Shown: positions 1-8,786 of the stretch, one piece after another
Layout: every line of letters starts with the position of its first letter
Position numbering within the stretch: the stretch's first letter is position 1
From: Cohnella sp. AR92
GTDB lineage: Bacteria; Bacillota; Bacilli; Paenibacillales; Paenibacillaceae
Reading direction: 5' to 3'
NCBI RefSeq assembly: GCF_003990975.1
Contig: NZ_RZJR01000009.1
Location: 124,001-188,000 of the forward strand
Length of the DNA: 64,000 bases
Notes under the pieces: generated by a model
What the model was told of the DNA's origin: nothing
What the model saw: the letters and a program-made list of their open reading frames with translations, nothing else
The model's database searches: none
Translations under genes and position numbers: made by a program

Positions 1-309
1 TTCTTCGTCCGTTCTCAATTCATTCAGCTTGAAGGTCGTCTTGCTGAACCAGTCGAGCCATTTCTTCTGCATGGCGACATCGGCTTCATCCTCGCCTTCG
101 ACATTCAGAAGCGCATCGTTCCATTGCAGGTCTAACCCGATTGACATGGAGATCGAAGCGTTCGGATTCGCGGCGTTGGAATCGACCGTCCTCTCCACGA
201 GCACCTTGTTCATATCCAATCCGTTAACGGCCTCGCAACCTGCCGGAACGACCGCCAGCAGCGCCGCAACGGAAGGCACCAGCCATCTCTTTAACCTCTT
301 GCCCATCAT
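1..309 (-). CDS. Putative secreted lipoprotein (N-terminal part; gene continues beyond the window)
   Basis: The minus strand is open from a double ATG at 304-309 to the window edge, so only the first ~103 residues are visible. A ribosome site (GGAGAG) sits about six bases upstream. The N-terminus is a lipoprotein signal: basic MMGKRLKRW, a hydrophobic stretch, then a lipobox ending VPAGC with the lipidated Cys near residue 25. The mature part is polar and acidic, with no domain I can name. Similar lipoproteins in this family of bacteria sometimes carry a copper-amine-oxidase-like stalk domain further downstream, but that part is outside the window. Lipoprotein call is good; function unknown. 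Confidence 0.6.
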   Translation of the reverse strand, partial: MMGKRLKRWLVPSVAALLAVVPAGCEAVNGLDMNKVLVERTVDSNAANPNASISMSIGLDLQWNDALLNVEGEDEADVAMQKKWLDWFSKTTFKLNELRTDEE

Positions 310-418
310 CGACTCTCCATTCGTTTTTGGTTGATATGGATATTTCGACAATTCAATTGGAAAACCTTCCACTTAAGGAGTATTTTATAATGGTTCTTTA
401 GAGGGGGGAGCGGAAACG

Positions 419-1621
419 GTGACACTCTGGGAAGGGCTGACGGCCAAATCAACAAGCTGGTGGAGATCGATTCCCCTCCGTTCGAAGCAAGCGGCCATAA
501 GCCCCAGCCAGGCGGAGATCGAGGAAGCGGCCTCCATGCTGGGCGAGCCAGCCGGTTCCCTCTCGAAGCTTGACGACGACGGAAGGCTTCTGCGCGATCG
601 GATTCGGCTGGAGACCGCTCGTCTTAACCGCAACAATGTAACCCGCACGGCGGCTTACTTCGAGATGTATTCCCGGCTGCCGGAGCTCCATTGGGCGCTG
701 TTAGCCCATCTCGTCTCGCGCAACGGAGGCTGGAGCATGACGGACCTGCGCGGCGAATGGCTTCCGAACCTGCTCGCTCCGAGCGATGCCGATTTGATCT
801 TCCGCATGCTGGAGACCTGCAACGCCTTGATTTTCCACGACGCTTATCCGCAATTGCTGTTGTATGAAGAGAGCAGAAGACTTGGACGCCCGCTCTTCGG
901 GCTTCTCCCCCATCTGGGAGTGACGGCCTTCATGAGACCGTTCTGGGAGCTCTTCTGGAAGAATTCCAACCCCATTCCGCTGACGGTCTCTCTTGTCGTG
1001 AACGAGCAGAACGTCATCGAGAAGCGTGCCGTTCAGGATCCTCTCTACCGAGAGGAAGTCCTTCATTCGTTCGCTTTCCGCCTACAGCCGCTTCTACAGC
1101 TCAACCAACTGCTCTTCCCCCTTCATCGGGAGAAGAAAACGAGGCTGCTGGCCGGCAGAGTGCTGGAGAGGTTCGACCGGCTGGAGGAGCGAATCGAGTT
1201 CGGCAAGGACCTCTATTCGATCCTGTTCGGATACCCGAAGGTTCTGGCGCGAGCGCTCGCCTTCGCCGGATCCGTTAAACATACCGGCTCCCGCGCGGAT
1301 TATTGGCCGCATATGTTTACGCCGGAGAGGCCCGCATCTCCCCGAACGCAGAGAAACGGCATCGCTCCCGGTTTCTCCGGGAATGATGCCGCTTCGGGCA
1401 GCCCTCTCTGGTACAGCCCCCGATTGACCGACGCTTGGGCCGATCAGCCATTGGGGCCCGTCTCCGAGGGCGATTGGTTCCAAGACCGGTCCGTCCTGGA
1501 TTACTTGAAGAGAATGCGCCGGCCATTCGTTATCGATATGACGCGCGAGCATCTCTTCGGCCAGCGCAAGCTGCAAGCAGCCGTCCGCTTAGCCAAACCG
1601 TTCCATCTAAACGGCCGTTGA
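419..1621 (+). CDS. DUF2515 family protein (YppC-like)
   Basis: A 400-residue soluble protein starting at GTG behind GAGGGGGGAGC. It resembles the DUF2515 family (Bacillus subtilis YppC), seen in the LNRNNVTRTAAYF and HWALLAHLVSRNGGWSMTDL segments and a length close to the family norm. No catalytic motif is visible and the family has no established biochemical role. The last 15 bases overlap the 3' end of the convergent flippase gene. The variable C-terminal third (after about residue 310) is rich in Pro, Ser and Gly and looks less conserved. Family assignment is from memory of family sequences. Confidence 0.72.
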   Translation: MTLWEGLTAKSTSWWRSIPLRSKQAAISPSQAEIEEAASMLGEPAGSLSKLDDDGRLLRDRIRLETARLNRNNVTRTAAYFEMYSRLPELHWALLAHLVSRNGGWSMTDLRGEWLPNLLAPSDADLIFRMLETCNALIFHDAYPQLLLYEESRRLGRPLFGLLPHLGVTAFMRPFWELFWKNSNPIPLTVSLVVNEQNVIEKRAVQDPLYREEVLHSFAFRLQPLLQLNQLLFPLHREKKTRLLAGRVLERFDRLEERIEFGKDLYSILFGYPKVLARALAFAGSVKHTGSRADYWPHMFTPERPASPRTQRNGIAPGFSGNDAASGSPLWYSPRLTDAWADQPLGPVSEGDWFQDRSVLDYLKRMRRPFVIDMTREHLFGQRKLQAAVRLAKPFHLNGR

Positions 1622-3265
1622 ACGCTGGGAGCGTCCCAACAAACGCACGACAGGACTGAGCACCTTGCGGATTCTCGCCGGATAGCCGCTCAGGTCTTCC
1701 GCGCGAATGACGCGGAACAGAACGAGCAGCACCAGATAAGCCGCGCAGATGAATAGACCGAGAACCGCCGTCACGATCAGGTACGGCCACTTGCCTCCGA
1801 GAGGCTCCAGCCAATCCAATCCGTAATAGACGATCGCAGAGCCGATCGCCGCGATGACCAACACCGTAGAAGCGAAGCCGGCCCAGCGGTCTCCCAGCGC
1901 CTTGATGCCCGTCAGCTTGCGGATAGAGATCATGTTCCAAGCCGTCACGAAGAGGAAGCATACGCTCGTCGCGGCGACGAGGCCATACACCCCGAAGAAC
2001 GGAGTCAGGATGAGGCTAAGGGCCAGCTTGATAGCGATGCCGGTCAGCGTATGCACCATCGCGGAGCGCTGTCTGCTGAGTCCGTTCAGGATCGAGTTCG
2101 AGGTCATCATCGTAATTTGGAAGATGGTCCCTCCAGCCAGCATGGCAACGACAGCGCTCTCCGACGGCTTGCTGAACAGCAGCCCGTTGACCGCATGGGC
2201 GCCAACCGTCAGAACGAGCACGATCGGCATGCCGGTGAAGATCGCGATCCGCATCGCCAGCATGCCCTGAGCGCGAACCTTCTCATGATCCCGGGCCGCA
2301 TAGGCTGCCGCAAGCACGGGCAGGATCGAGGTGCTGAGCGCGATAGCCAGAACCGGCGGAATGCCGGCGATGGATTGCGCGTTCGTTACCAGCGCGGCGA
2401 GCCACGATTCGACGGTCTCCTTGTCGAAATTCCACTTGGACAGAGGGCCGAGAAGCGACGAGTCGATGAAGTAGATCAACTGTACGGTCATCGCCGTCAA
2501 CAGAATCGGGATGGAGATGCGCAGAATCGCTTTATAAATCTCCTTCGTCTGCGCGAGAACCGGAGGACCGCCGGCATCCGCCGCAGCCGTAACCTTCTCC
2601 GCTCTTGAAGGAGCATGGCGTTCGCCCTTCTCCAGCTTGCGGCCGTACCCGATCATGACGCCGAGCGCGGCGATTCCGCCCACCACGCTTCCCAACGCGC
2701 CGCCCGCCGCCATGATGCGGTTATCGTAGCCGAGTCCTTCTAACAAGAAGACGAGTCCGACCGCCGTTATTACCCGGGCAATTTGTTCGATGACCTGCGA
2801 GACTCCGCCTGCCATCATGAACTGATGCCCCTGGAAATAACCTCTCATCATCGCGATGACGGGGAAGAGGAGCAAAGCCGGGGCGATCGCCCGAATCGCC
2901 AACGTGGCATCCGGCACTTCCGCGAACCTTGCATATAAGGGAGCAAAAAGAAGCAGCAGAAGCGTCATGACAATCCCCATCAGGATGCCGAAGCGCAGAG
3001 CGGCCCGATAAATCCTTTTCACTTCGGCATGGCGGCCGAGCTCCAATCTCTCCGACACCATCTTGGAGATGGCGCTCGGAATGCCGGCCGTGGCGAATAC
3101 CAGCAGAAGCAAGTAGACGTTATTGGCAAGGCCGAAGGCATTCTGCCCATTGTTATCCATCGCATACTCCAGCGGAACCCGCTGGAAGATGCCGAGAACC
3201 CGGGCGACGAGCGCCGCGCCTGCCAGAATGATCGTTCCTTTGATCAGTGAATCTTTCTTTACCAT
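1607..3265 (-). CDS. Lipid II flippase-like polysaccharide biosynthesis protein (YtgP/SpoVB-MurJ type)
   Basis: A 552-residue polytopic membrane protein of the MVF/MATE-like superfamily. The opening residues (KKDSLIKGTIILAGAALVARVLG) are the usual first helix of SpoVB/YtgP proteins, followed by AGIPSAISKMVSE, a signature of the group. Around 12-14 hydrophobic segments can be counted, interrupted near residues 215-240 by a charged cytoplasmic loop. Members flip undecaprenyl-linked cell-wall precursors; B. subtilis YtgP acts as MurJ, while SpoVB works in spore cortex formation. I cannot tell these two apart here. It is followed by nothing on the same strand because DUF2515 converges on it. Confidence 0.85.
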   Translation of the reverse strand: MVKKDSLIKGTIILAGAALVARVLGIFQRVPLEYAMDNNGQNAFGLANNVYLLLLVFATAGIPSAISKMVSERLELGRHAEVKRIYRAALRFGILMGIVMTLLLLLFAPLYARFAEVPDATLAIRAIAPALLLFPVIAMMRGYFQGHQFMMAGGVSQVIEQIARVITAVGLVFLLEGLGYDNRIMAAGGALGSVVGGIAALGVMIGYGRKLEKGERHAPSRAEKVTAAADAGGPPVLAQTKEIYKAILRISIPILLTAMTVQLIYFIDSSLLGPLSKWNFDKETVESWLAALVTNAQSIAGIPPVLAIALSTSILPVLAAAYAARDHEKVRAQGMLAMRIAIFTGMPIVLVLTVGAHAVNGLLFSKPSESAVVAMLAGGTIFQITMMTSNSILNGLSRQRSAMVHTLTGIAIKLALSLILTPFFGVYGLVAATSVCFLFVTAWNMISIRKLTGIKALGDRWAGFASTVLVIAAIGSAIVYYGLDWLEPLGGKWPYLIVTAVLGLFICAAYLVLLVLFRVIRAEDLSGYPARIRKVLSPVVRLLGRSQRSTAV

Positions 3266-3358
3266 ATTAGCTTCTCATCCCTACGATGTTACGGTTTATA
3301 ATGGCTTCGGACCGGCGTGACCGCGTCCGGATAGAACTAAAGTTAGTGCGACTAATGC

Positions 3359-3844
3359 TTAGTCCCAGATCAACCAGATGAAGAACAGGACAACCATGGC
3401 GATCTGCAGGATCACCTTCATGACCGTGCTGGCGAATAACCCTAGCAGCGATCCCCAGCCGACCTTAAGCGCCCGGTCGAACGAAGAGCCATGAATGAGC
3501 TCTCCCAGCAGCGCGCCCGCGAACGGTCCGATAATCAAGCCGAAGGCCGGAAGGAGGAACGGACCGAGAATGACGCCGATCGTGCTCCCCCAGACGGACG
3601 CTTTGGATCCCCCGTATTTCTTGACGCCCCAGGCGCTAACCGCGTAATCCGAGACGAAGAGCACGATGACGATGATCGTCTGGACGGTCCAGAACCAGAA
3701 GCCGAACGGCTCGAAGGAGAAAAACAAACCGTAAACGAAGAAAGCCGCATAGATCGCGAGAGCGCCGGGGAGCACCGGATAGATCGCTCCGGCCAAGCCC
3801 ACGGCGAATAGAACGATAATGAGAACCCATCCCAGAATATCCAT
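3359..3844 (-). CDS. DUF456 domain membrane protein
   Basis: A 161-residue integral membrane protein with hydrophobic segments near residues 5-38, 43-65, 85-115 and 135-160, matching the small DUF456 family. The hallmark PVLPGALAIYAAFFVYGL and the Gly-rich GVILGPFLLPAFGLIIGPFAGALLGEL segments (the latter in two glycine-zipper-like helices) are visible. Function is unknown in the family. It lies 6 bases downstream of the HAD phosphatase gene on the same strand and is probably co-transcribed with it. Confidence 0.8.
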   Translation of the reverse strand: MDILGWVLIIVLFAVGLAGAIYPVLPGALAIYAAFFVYGLFFSFEPFGFWFWTVQTIIVIVLFVSDYAVSAWGVKKYGGSKASVWGSTIGVILGPFLLPAFGLIIGPFAGALLGELIHGSSFDRALKVGWGSLLGLFASTVMKVILQIAMVVLFFIWLIWD

Positions 3845-3850
3845 TCTCCA

Positions 3851-4612
3851 TCACGCCTTCAATACGTATTCTCGAATGACTTGGGCGACGCCGTCTTCCA
3901 GGTTCGTTCCCGTGACGACATCCGCGCCCGCTTTGACCTCATCCTGCGCATTGCCCATCGCGACGCCTAATCCGACTGCCTTGATCGCGGCCAGGTCGTT
4001 CAAGCTGTCGCCGACAGCCACCGCTTCGGACAGTTCGCAGCCGAGCATCCGGCACACTTCCTCGATCGCCGTTGCTTTCGAGACGCCCGCCGGATTCACT
4101 TCGATGTTGTAGGGCGAGGAATTGCTGAGCTCCAGCCCCTCCCAGCCCTTAAGCTCTTGAAGAATGGAAGCGAGCACTTTCATGTCCTCGTTGTAGTAAC
4201 CGAATTTAAGCCACTCCAGGCTGTATGTATCGCCTGCCCACCGCTCTTTGTTGTAGATGCCCTGGGTGGAATACGCCCAGAACCAGGTGTCCCCGTGCTG
4301 CACAGCCAATCGGTGAAGCTTCATGATCTTCTCCGCCGGCAGCGTCACTCTTCGATGCAACTCGTTCGGCTTGCTCCAGATCTCTCCGCCGTTCACGACG
4401 ATCAGTGGAGATTCGTGCAACCCGAGCAGCTCGGCGAAGGGCAGCGCGCTGTCATAACCTCTTCCCGTCGATACGCACACCGTCACGCCGGCTTCGCTCG
4501 CTCTGGCAATCCATTCCCGATTCGCCTCGCTGATCTCGCTTCGGTCGTTCAAGGTCGTGCCGTCCAAGTCCAATGTCAGTAGTCGATAGTTTGCCAACGT
4601 CGGTCTCTTCAC
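3851..4612 (-). CDS. Cof-type HAD-IIB family phosphatase
   Basis: A 253-residue HAD hydrolase of the Cof/YcsE subclass. Motif I is LDLDGTTLND near residues 14-23, motif II is the Thr/Ser region CVSTGRGY, and motif IV is AVGDSLNDLAAI near residue 200, followed by the typical GVAMGNAQDEVKAGADVVTGTNLEDGVA tail (quoted in pieces here as family hallmarks). Such enzymes dephosphorylate sugar phosphates, nucleotides or FMN; the substrate cannot be read. The GTG start at 4612 overlaps its own AAGGAG site, so translation may begin a few codons later. It leads a short unit with DUF456. Confidence 0.85.
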   Translation of the reverse strand: MKRPTLANYRLLTLDLDGTTLNDRSEISEANREWIARASEAGVTVCVSTGRGYDSALPFAELLGLHESPLIVVNGGEIWSKPNELHRRVTLPAEKIMKLHRLAVQHGDTWFWAYSTQGIYNKERWAGDTYSLEWLKFGYYNEDMKVLASILQELKGWEGLELSNSSPYNIEVNPAGVSKATAIEEVCRMLGCELSEAVAVGDSLNDLAAIKAVGLGVAMGNAQDEVKAGADVVTGTNLEDGVAQVIREYVLKA

Positions 4613-4704
4613 TCCTTCTCTCTATATGGCCTTGCCGTTAAACATTCAACGCTAGTTTATCACAAATCGGCTTGGAGCACGATGACGGCTTCCTGACGCC
4701 GGCA

Positions 4705-4755
4705 ATGTTGGCAGCCTGACTGCCTTCTTGCGCCCATCGCCACGCATTCCCGCCA
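4705..4755 (+). repeat. Solo copy of the 51-bp intergenic repeat
   Basis: This stretch aligns over its whole length with the 51-bp units of the array at 21.7-22.1 kb: both share ATG, a GCAG.CTGACT core, CCTTCTT.CGCC, and the end CGCATTCCCGCCAA. The distance between the unit start and the next AAT junction is exactly 51 bases, as in the array. Its dyad is GGCAG-cctga-CTGCC. It lies in the 231-bp gap between the HAD gene and the opp terminator, alone. Confidence 0.7.
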
Positions 4756-4790
4756 ATCCAGACGGACCAAAATTGCCAGCCAAATTAAAG

Positions 4791-4826
4791 CAGCCCCGAA
4801 GGTCCGCTGGGGATCCTTCGGGGCTG
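4791..4826 (-). terminator. Rho-independent terminator of the opp operon
   Basis: A 12-bp perfect stem (CAGCCCCGAAGG / CCTTCGGGGCTG) with a 12-base loop, followed on the minus strand by a CTTTAATTT tract. It sits 17 bases after the oppF stop codon. Confidence 0.85.
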
Positions 4827-4843
4827 TTGCAATTTAGAATGAT

Positions 4844-5800
4844 TTAAGCATAATGGCAGGCGGCCCAGTGGCCGGTCCGCGTTTCTCTAAGCTCAGGCAC
4901 TTCGGACGCGCACTTCTCGGTCGCCGCCGGGCAGCGGGTCCGGAAAGGACAGCCGCTTGGCGGGTTGATCGGGCTCGGAAGATCGCCGGAGAGCACGATT
5001 CTCTCCTTCTGGCGCTCCTTGCTCGGATCCGGTACCGGAATTGCCGACAGCAGCGCTTGCGTGTAAGGGTGCTGCGGGTAATCGTAGAGGTCCTCGCTGG
5101 TCGCAAGCTCAACGATCTTGCCCAGATACATGACGGCAACCCGATCGCTCACGTACTTGACCATCGAGAGGTCATGGGCGACGAACAGATATGTCAAGCC
5201 CAGCTGCTTCTGCAGATCGATCAGCTGGTTAATGATCTGCGCCTGAATCGATACGTCCAGCGCCGAGATCGGTTCGTCGCACACGACGAATTCCGGCTGC
5301 ACGGCGAGCGCTCTCGTGATGCCGATCCGCTGACGTTGTCCGCCGGAGAATTCGTGCGGATAACGCGACGCATGCTCCGCATTCAAGCCGACGAGCTCGA
5401 GCAGCTCCTCGACGCGGCGTTTTCTCTCCGCGCGGCTATGCACGAGTCCGTGAATGTCAAGCGCTTCGCCGATGATATCGAGAACCGTAAGACGCGGGTT
5501 AAGCGAAGCGTACGGATCCTGGAAGATCATCTGCATTCTGCGGCGGTATGCCTTGAACTGCTTCTTGCTCAGTTTGGTAATGTCGACGCCGTCATAGCTC
5601 ATCGTGCCTGTCGTCGGCTCGTACAGACGCATGATCGTCCGCCCAGCGGTCGTCTTGCCGCAGCCGGATTCTCCTACCAATCCGACCGTCTCGCCTTGGC
5701 GAATCGAGAGATTGAAGTTCTGTACGGCTTTAAGGACACGGCCTCCGCCAAGGTTGAAGTGCTTGCTAAGGCCTTGAATATCCAGCAGTGTCTTGCTCAT
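4844..5800 (-). CDS. oppF: Oligopeptide ABC transporter ATP-binding protein OppF
   Basis: One of the two ATPases that drive peptide import. The 318-residue protein has Walker A GESGCGKTT near residue 40, the signature HEFSGGQRQRIGI near 148, Walker B FVVCDEPISALD near 172, and the C-terminal oligopeptide/dipeptide domain with its Cys cluster (CPFRTRCP, then C.SEVP, then ACHYA), which in several homologues binds an iron-sulfur cluster. Its ATG overlaps the oppD stop (ATGA), implying translational coupling. Last gene of oppA-B-C-D-F. Oligopeptide versus dipeptide specificity cannot be decided from the ATPase. Confidence 0.93.
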   Translation of the reverse strand: MSKTLLDIQGLSKHFNLGGGRVLKAVQNFNLSIRQGETVGLVGESGCGKTTAGRTIMRLYEPTTGTMSYDGVDITKLSKKQFKAYRRRMQMIFQDPYASLNPRLTVLDIIGEALDIHGLVHSRAERKRRVEELLELVGLNAEHASRYPHEFSGGQRQRIGITRALAVQPEFVVCDEPISALDVSIQAQIINQLIDLQKQLGLTYLFVAHDLSMVKYVSDRVAVMYLGKIVELATSEDLYDYPQHPYTQALLSAIPVPDPSKERQKERIVLSGDLPSPINPPSGCPFRTRCPAATEKCASEVPELRETRTGHWAACHYA

Positions 5801-6804
5801 ACGCTAACCCCCTGTTGTGCCGCGGACGCAGCGCGCGGATCTTGAAGCCAGCATCTCACCTTGTGGTTGCCGCCAAGATCCGTAATCTCCGGAGGAGTCG
5901 TCGAGCAGATCTTCATTGCGGACGGACAGCGGTCGCAGAAGCCGCAGCCTGCAGGCGGCGCGATCAGGTCGGGCGGCGTGCCGTAGATCGGCACCAACGG
6001 CTCATCTTTGCGCTGCGACAGCTTAGGCAGCGAGTTGAGCAGGCCGCGGGTGTACGGATGGCTCGGATTCGCGAAGATTTCTTGAGTCGTGCCGGTCTCC
6101 ACGATCTGGCCCGCATACATAACCATGACTCGGTCGCAGACGTCCGCTACGATGCCCAAGTCGTGCGTGATCAGAATGATCGACGTATTGAGCTGCTCTT
6201 GGAGCTGCTTCATGAGCCGCAGGATCTGCGCTTGGATCGTCACGTCGAGCGCCGTCGTCGGTTCATCCGCAATCAGCAGGGCCGGATTGCAGGCGAGAGC
6301 GATCGCGATCATGACGCGCTGGCGCATGCCGCCGGAGAACTCGTGCGGGTATTGCTTGTAACGAGCCTCGGGAGTCGGGATGCCGACGAGCTTCAGCATC
6401 TCGATGGCGCGGTCTTTCGCTTCCGACTTCGACATTCCCTGGTGCTTGATGAGACCTTCCGAGATCTGCTTGCCGACGGTCATCGTCGGGTTCAGGGACG
6501 TCATCGGGTCTTGGAAAATCATCCCCATCTTGTTGCCCCGGATCTTCTGCATCTCCTTCTCGGAGATCTTCAGCAGGTCTTGTCCTTCGAACACGATGGA
6601 GCCGCTCTTGATTTTGCCGGGAGGCATGGCGATCAGACGCATGACCGTCTGAGCCGTCACGCTCTTCCCGCTGCCGGACTCGCCGACAATGGCGACCGCT
6701 TCGCCGTGCTTCACTTCGAAGTTGACGTTGCGGACCGCTTGGACCTCTCCTCCGTATACATCGAAGGAGACGCACAGGTCTTTTACTTCCAGCATCGTTG
6801 TCAT
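5797..6804 (-). CDS. oppD: Oligopeptide ABC transporter ATP-binding protein OppD
   Basis: The partner ATPase, 335 residues. Walker A GESGSGKS near residue 41, signature [14 protein letters not shown] near 155, Walker [13 protein letters not shown] near 177, switch His in LITHDLG near 210, and a C-terminal Cys-containing peptide-transporter domain ([14 protein letters not shown]). Start ATG follows GGGGAGTAGCC. It overlaps oppF by four bases and is preceded by oppC with a 31-base gap. Confidence 0.93.
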   Translation of the reverse strand: MTTMLEVKDLCVSFDVYGGEVQAVRNVNFEVKHGEAVAIVGESGSGKSVTAQTVMRLIAMPPGKIKSGSIVFEGQDLLKISEKEMQKIRGNKMGMIFQDPMTSLNPTMTVGKQISEGLIKHQGMSKSEAKDRAIEMLKLVGIPTPEARYKQYPHEFSGGMRQRVMIAIALACNPALLIADEPTTALDVTIQAQILRLMKQLQEQLNTSIILITHDLGIVADVCDRVMVMYAGQIVETGTTQEIFANPSHPYTRGLLNSLPKLSQRKDEPLVPIYGTPPDLIAPPAGCGFCDRCPSAMKICSTTPPEITDLGGNHKVRCWLQDPRAASAAQQGVSV

Positions 6805-6835
6805 CTCTGGCTACTCCCCTTCCCTAGCGTCGTGA

Positions 6836-7765
6836 TTATTTCTTAAGCTTCGGATCGAATGCGTCACGCAAGCCGTCTCCGAATACGTTGAATGCGAACA
6901 TCGTCAAGCTTAGGAAGAAGGCCGGGAAGAAGAGACGCCAAGGGAAGAGCGTCATCGAACCGACGCTGTCGTTGATCATCGTTCCCCAAGATGCAGCCGG
7001 CGATTGAACGCCCAAGCCAAGGAAGCTTAGGAAGGCTTCCGTGAAGATCGCGCTCGGCACGGTAAGCGTAACGGTGACGATGATCGGACCCATCGCGTTC
7101 GGAATCAAGTGACGGAATAGAATGCGCATGTGGCCGGCGCCAAGCGCTTGGGAAGCCAGAGCGTATTCCTGGTTCTTCAATTGAATCATCTGTCCTCTTA
7201 CAATCCAGGCCATGTTGATCCAGCCTGTAATCGACATCGCGACGATAATGGTCGTCAAGCTAGGCTCCATGACGACGAGCAACAGGATCGTGACGAGCAG
7301 ATTCGGAACCGCATAGAGAATCTCCGAGAAACGGTTCATGATCTCGTCGACCTTGCCCCCGTAATAACCCATGATCGCTCCGTATACGATTCCGATAAAG
7401 AAGTCGATGATGGCTGCCATTACGCCGACGAAGAGGGAGATTTGAGCACCCTTCATCGTTCTGACCAGCATGTCTCGCCCTAAGTCGTCGGTGCCGAACC
7501 AGTGGCTCCAGGAAGGAGCCTTGTTCTTGTTCGCCAGCTCGTTCGAGAAGTGATCGTATGGAGATAAGATTGGAATCAATATCGCAAGCAGCACAACGGC
7601 AACGATAACCCACAAGCCGAACATGGCCAGCTTGTTGCCTTTCATTCTATATCTGATATCCTGCCAAGCTGTTAGACTCTTGCGTGTAATCTTCTCGCCC
7701 GCACTTGCTTCCTTGCGAAGAGGCGCGAAGGGATTGTCATCTCTAGTCACTACTGGATTGCTCAT
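6836..7765 (-). CDS. oppC: Oligopeptide ABC transporter permease OppC
   Basis: A 309-residue inner-membrane permease of the OppC type, with the N-terminal OppC_N helix (LAMFGLWVIVAVVLLAILIPI), the family segment HWFGTDDLGRDMLVR near 95, and the EAA loop that contacts the ATPases (ALASQALGAGHMRILFRHLIPN near 205). Six transmembrane segments are visible. The start ATG lies two bases after the oppB stop. Confidence 0.92.
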   Translation of the reverse strand: MSNPVVTRDDNPFAPLRKEASAGEKITRKSLTAWQDIRYRMKGNKLAMFGLWVIVAVVLLAILIPILSPYDHFSNELANKNKAPSWSHWFGTDDLGRDMLVRTMKGAQISLFVGVMAAIIDFFIGIVYGAIMGYYGGKVDEIMNRFSEILYAVPNLLVTILLLVVMEPSLTTIIVAMSITGWINMAWIVRGQMIQLKNQEYALASQALGAGHMRILFRHLIPNAMGPIIVTVTLTVPSAIFTEAFLSFLGLGVQSPAASWGTMINDSVGSMTLFPWRLFFPAFFLSLTMFAFNVFGDGLRDAFDPKLKK

Positions 7766-7767
7766 TC

Positions 7768-8703
7768 TCAGGCACCTGCCTTTCCGCCTTTAAGGCGAAT
7801 ACGCGGATCGACAAGCACATAAGCGATGTCTGCAATAAATCGACCGATCAGCAAAATAACCGCATAGAAAATTGTCGTTCCCATAATCAAAGGATAGTCT
7901 CGGTCAACGATACTATTAACGAAGAACTTGCCCAATCCGGGAATAGCGAAAATCTTTTCGATGACTACCGAACCCGTAATGACGTTTGCAATCATAAAGC
8001 CCAAATAAGTGACGACAGGCAGCATCGAATTGCGCAGCGCGTGACGCCAAACGATCATATGGCCGGCAAGGCCCTTGGCCTTCGCCGTCTTAATGAAGTC
8101 GCCGTTCATGACTTCAATCATTGTCGAACGAATAAGCCGTGCGATAACCGCGATAGACGATGCCGACAACGCAATGCAGGGCAGCACGAAATCAAGCGGC
8201 TTCTTGAGGCCGGCTACGGAGAACCATCCTAGCTTGACGGCAAATATATACTGCAATATCGGCCCTAATATCAAGCTTGGAATCGCCAAGCCGATAACCG
8301 CCACTACCATTGCAGAATTATCGAGGAACTTACGGTGGTAGAGAGCGGCCAGAACGCCGAGCACAATACCTCCGATTACGGATGTGATGATCGATACGAT
8401 ACCCAGTCGCAACGAATATTTAAAGGAGCTGGAGATCATACGCTCGACCGTTTGGAACTTCTTCTTCATGGACGTACCAAGATCGCCATGAATCAGGTTG
8501 TTCATGTACTTCAAATAACGCTCATACATCGGCTTGTCCAAGCCGTAATAAGCCTTCAGATTCTTCTGGACTTGTTCGCTAGTCGCCTTCTCTGATTGCA
8601 GCGGGCTTCCCGGGATGACATTCATAAGCACGAAGGTCAAGCTAGCCAAGAGAAACAGTGTGACAACCATAAAAGAGACTTTTCGAAGCACGTAACCTAC
8701 CAC
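7768..8703 (-). CDS. oppB: Oligopeptide ABC transporter permease OppB
   Basis: A 311-residue membrane permease with the OppB N-terminus (LRKVSFMVVTLFLLASLTFVLMNVIPG in form), six helices, and the EAA loop KTAKAKGLAGHMIVWRHALRN near residue 200. It ends with the PRIRLKGG motif typical of the family (YVLVDPRIRL). GTG start behind GAGGCGGG. An 83-base gap containing a strong hairpin separates it from oppA. Confidence 0.92.
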   Translation of the reverse strand: MVGYVLRKVSFMVVTLFLLASLTFVLMNVIPGSPLQSEKATSEQVQKNLKAYYGLDKPMYERYLKYMNNLIHGDLGTSMKKKFQTVERMISSSFKYSLRLGIVSIITSVIGGIVLGVLAALYHRKFLDNSAMVVAVIGLAIPSLILGPILQYIFAVKLGWFSVAGLKKPLDFVLPCIALSASSIAVIARLIRSTMIEVMNGDFIKTAKAKGLAGHMIVWRHALRNSMLPVVTYLGFMIANVITGSVVIEKIFAIPGLGKFFVNSIVDRDYPLIMGTTIFYAVILLIGRFIADIAYVLVDPRIRLKGGKAGA

Positions 8704-8727
8704 TGTTAATACCCGCCTCTCAAAAAC

Positions 8728-8760
8728 AAGGGTATATATAGGGAATCTATATATACCCTT
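8728..8760 (-). promoter_or_regulatory. Strong hairpin between oppA and oppB
   Basis: A perfect 14-bp stem (AAGGGTATATATAG / CTATATATACCCTT) with a five-base loop lies between oppA and oppB. No long U-run follows on the minus strand, so it is more likely an mRNA stabiliser or partial attenuator that raises binding-protein levels over permease levels. Such intercistronic hairpins are common after genes for binding proteins. Confidence 0.65.
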
Positions 8761-8786
8761 GAACTATTAGTTCTCTTGACTGCTTC

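Noticed and set aside
1..334. Plus-strand 101-residue frame at the window start
   Set aside because: The minus strand encodes a lipoprotein signal with ribosome site and lipobox here; the plus-strand frame is its shadow.
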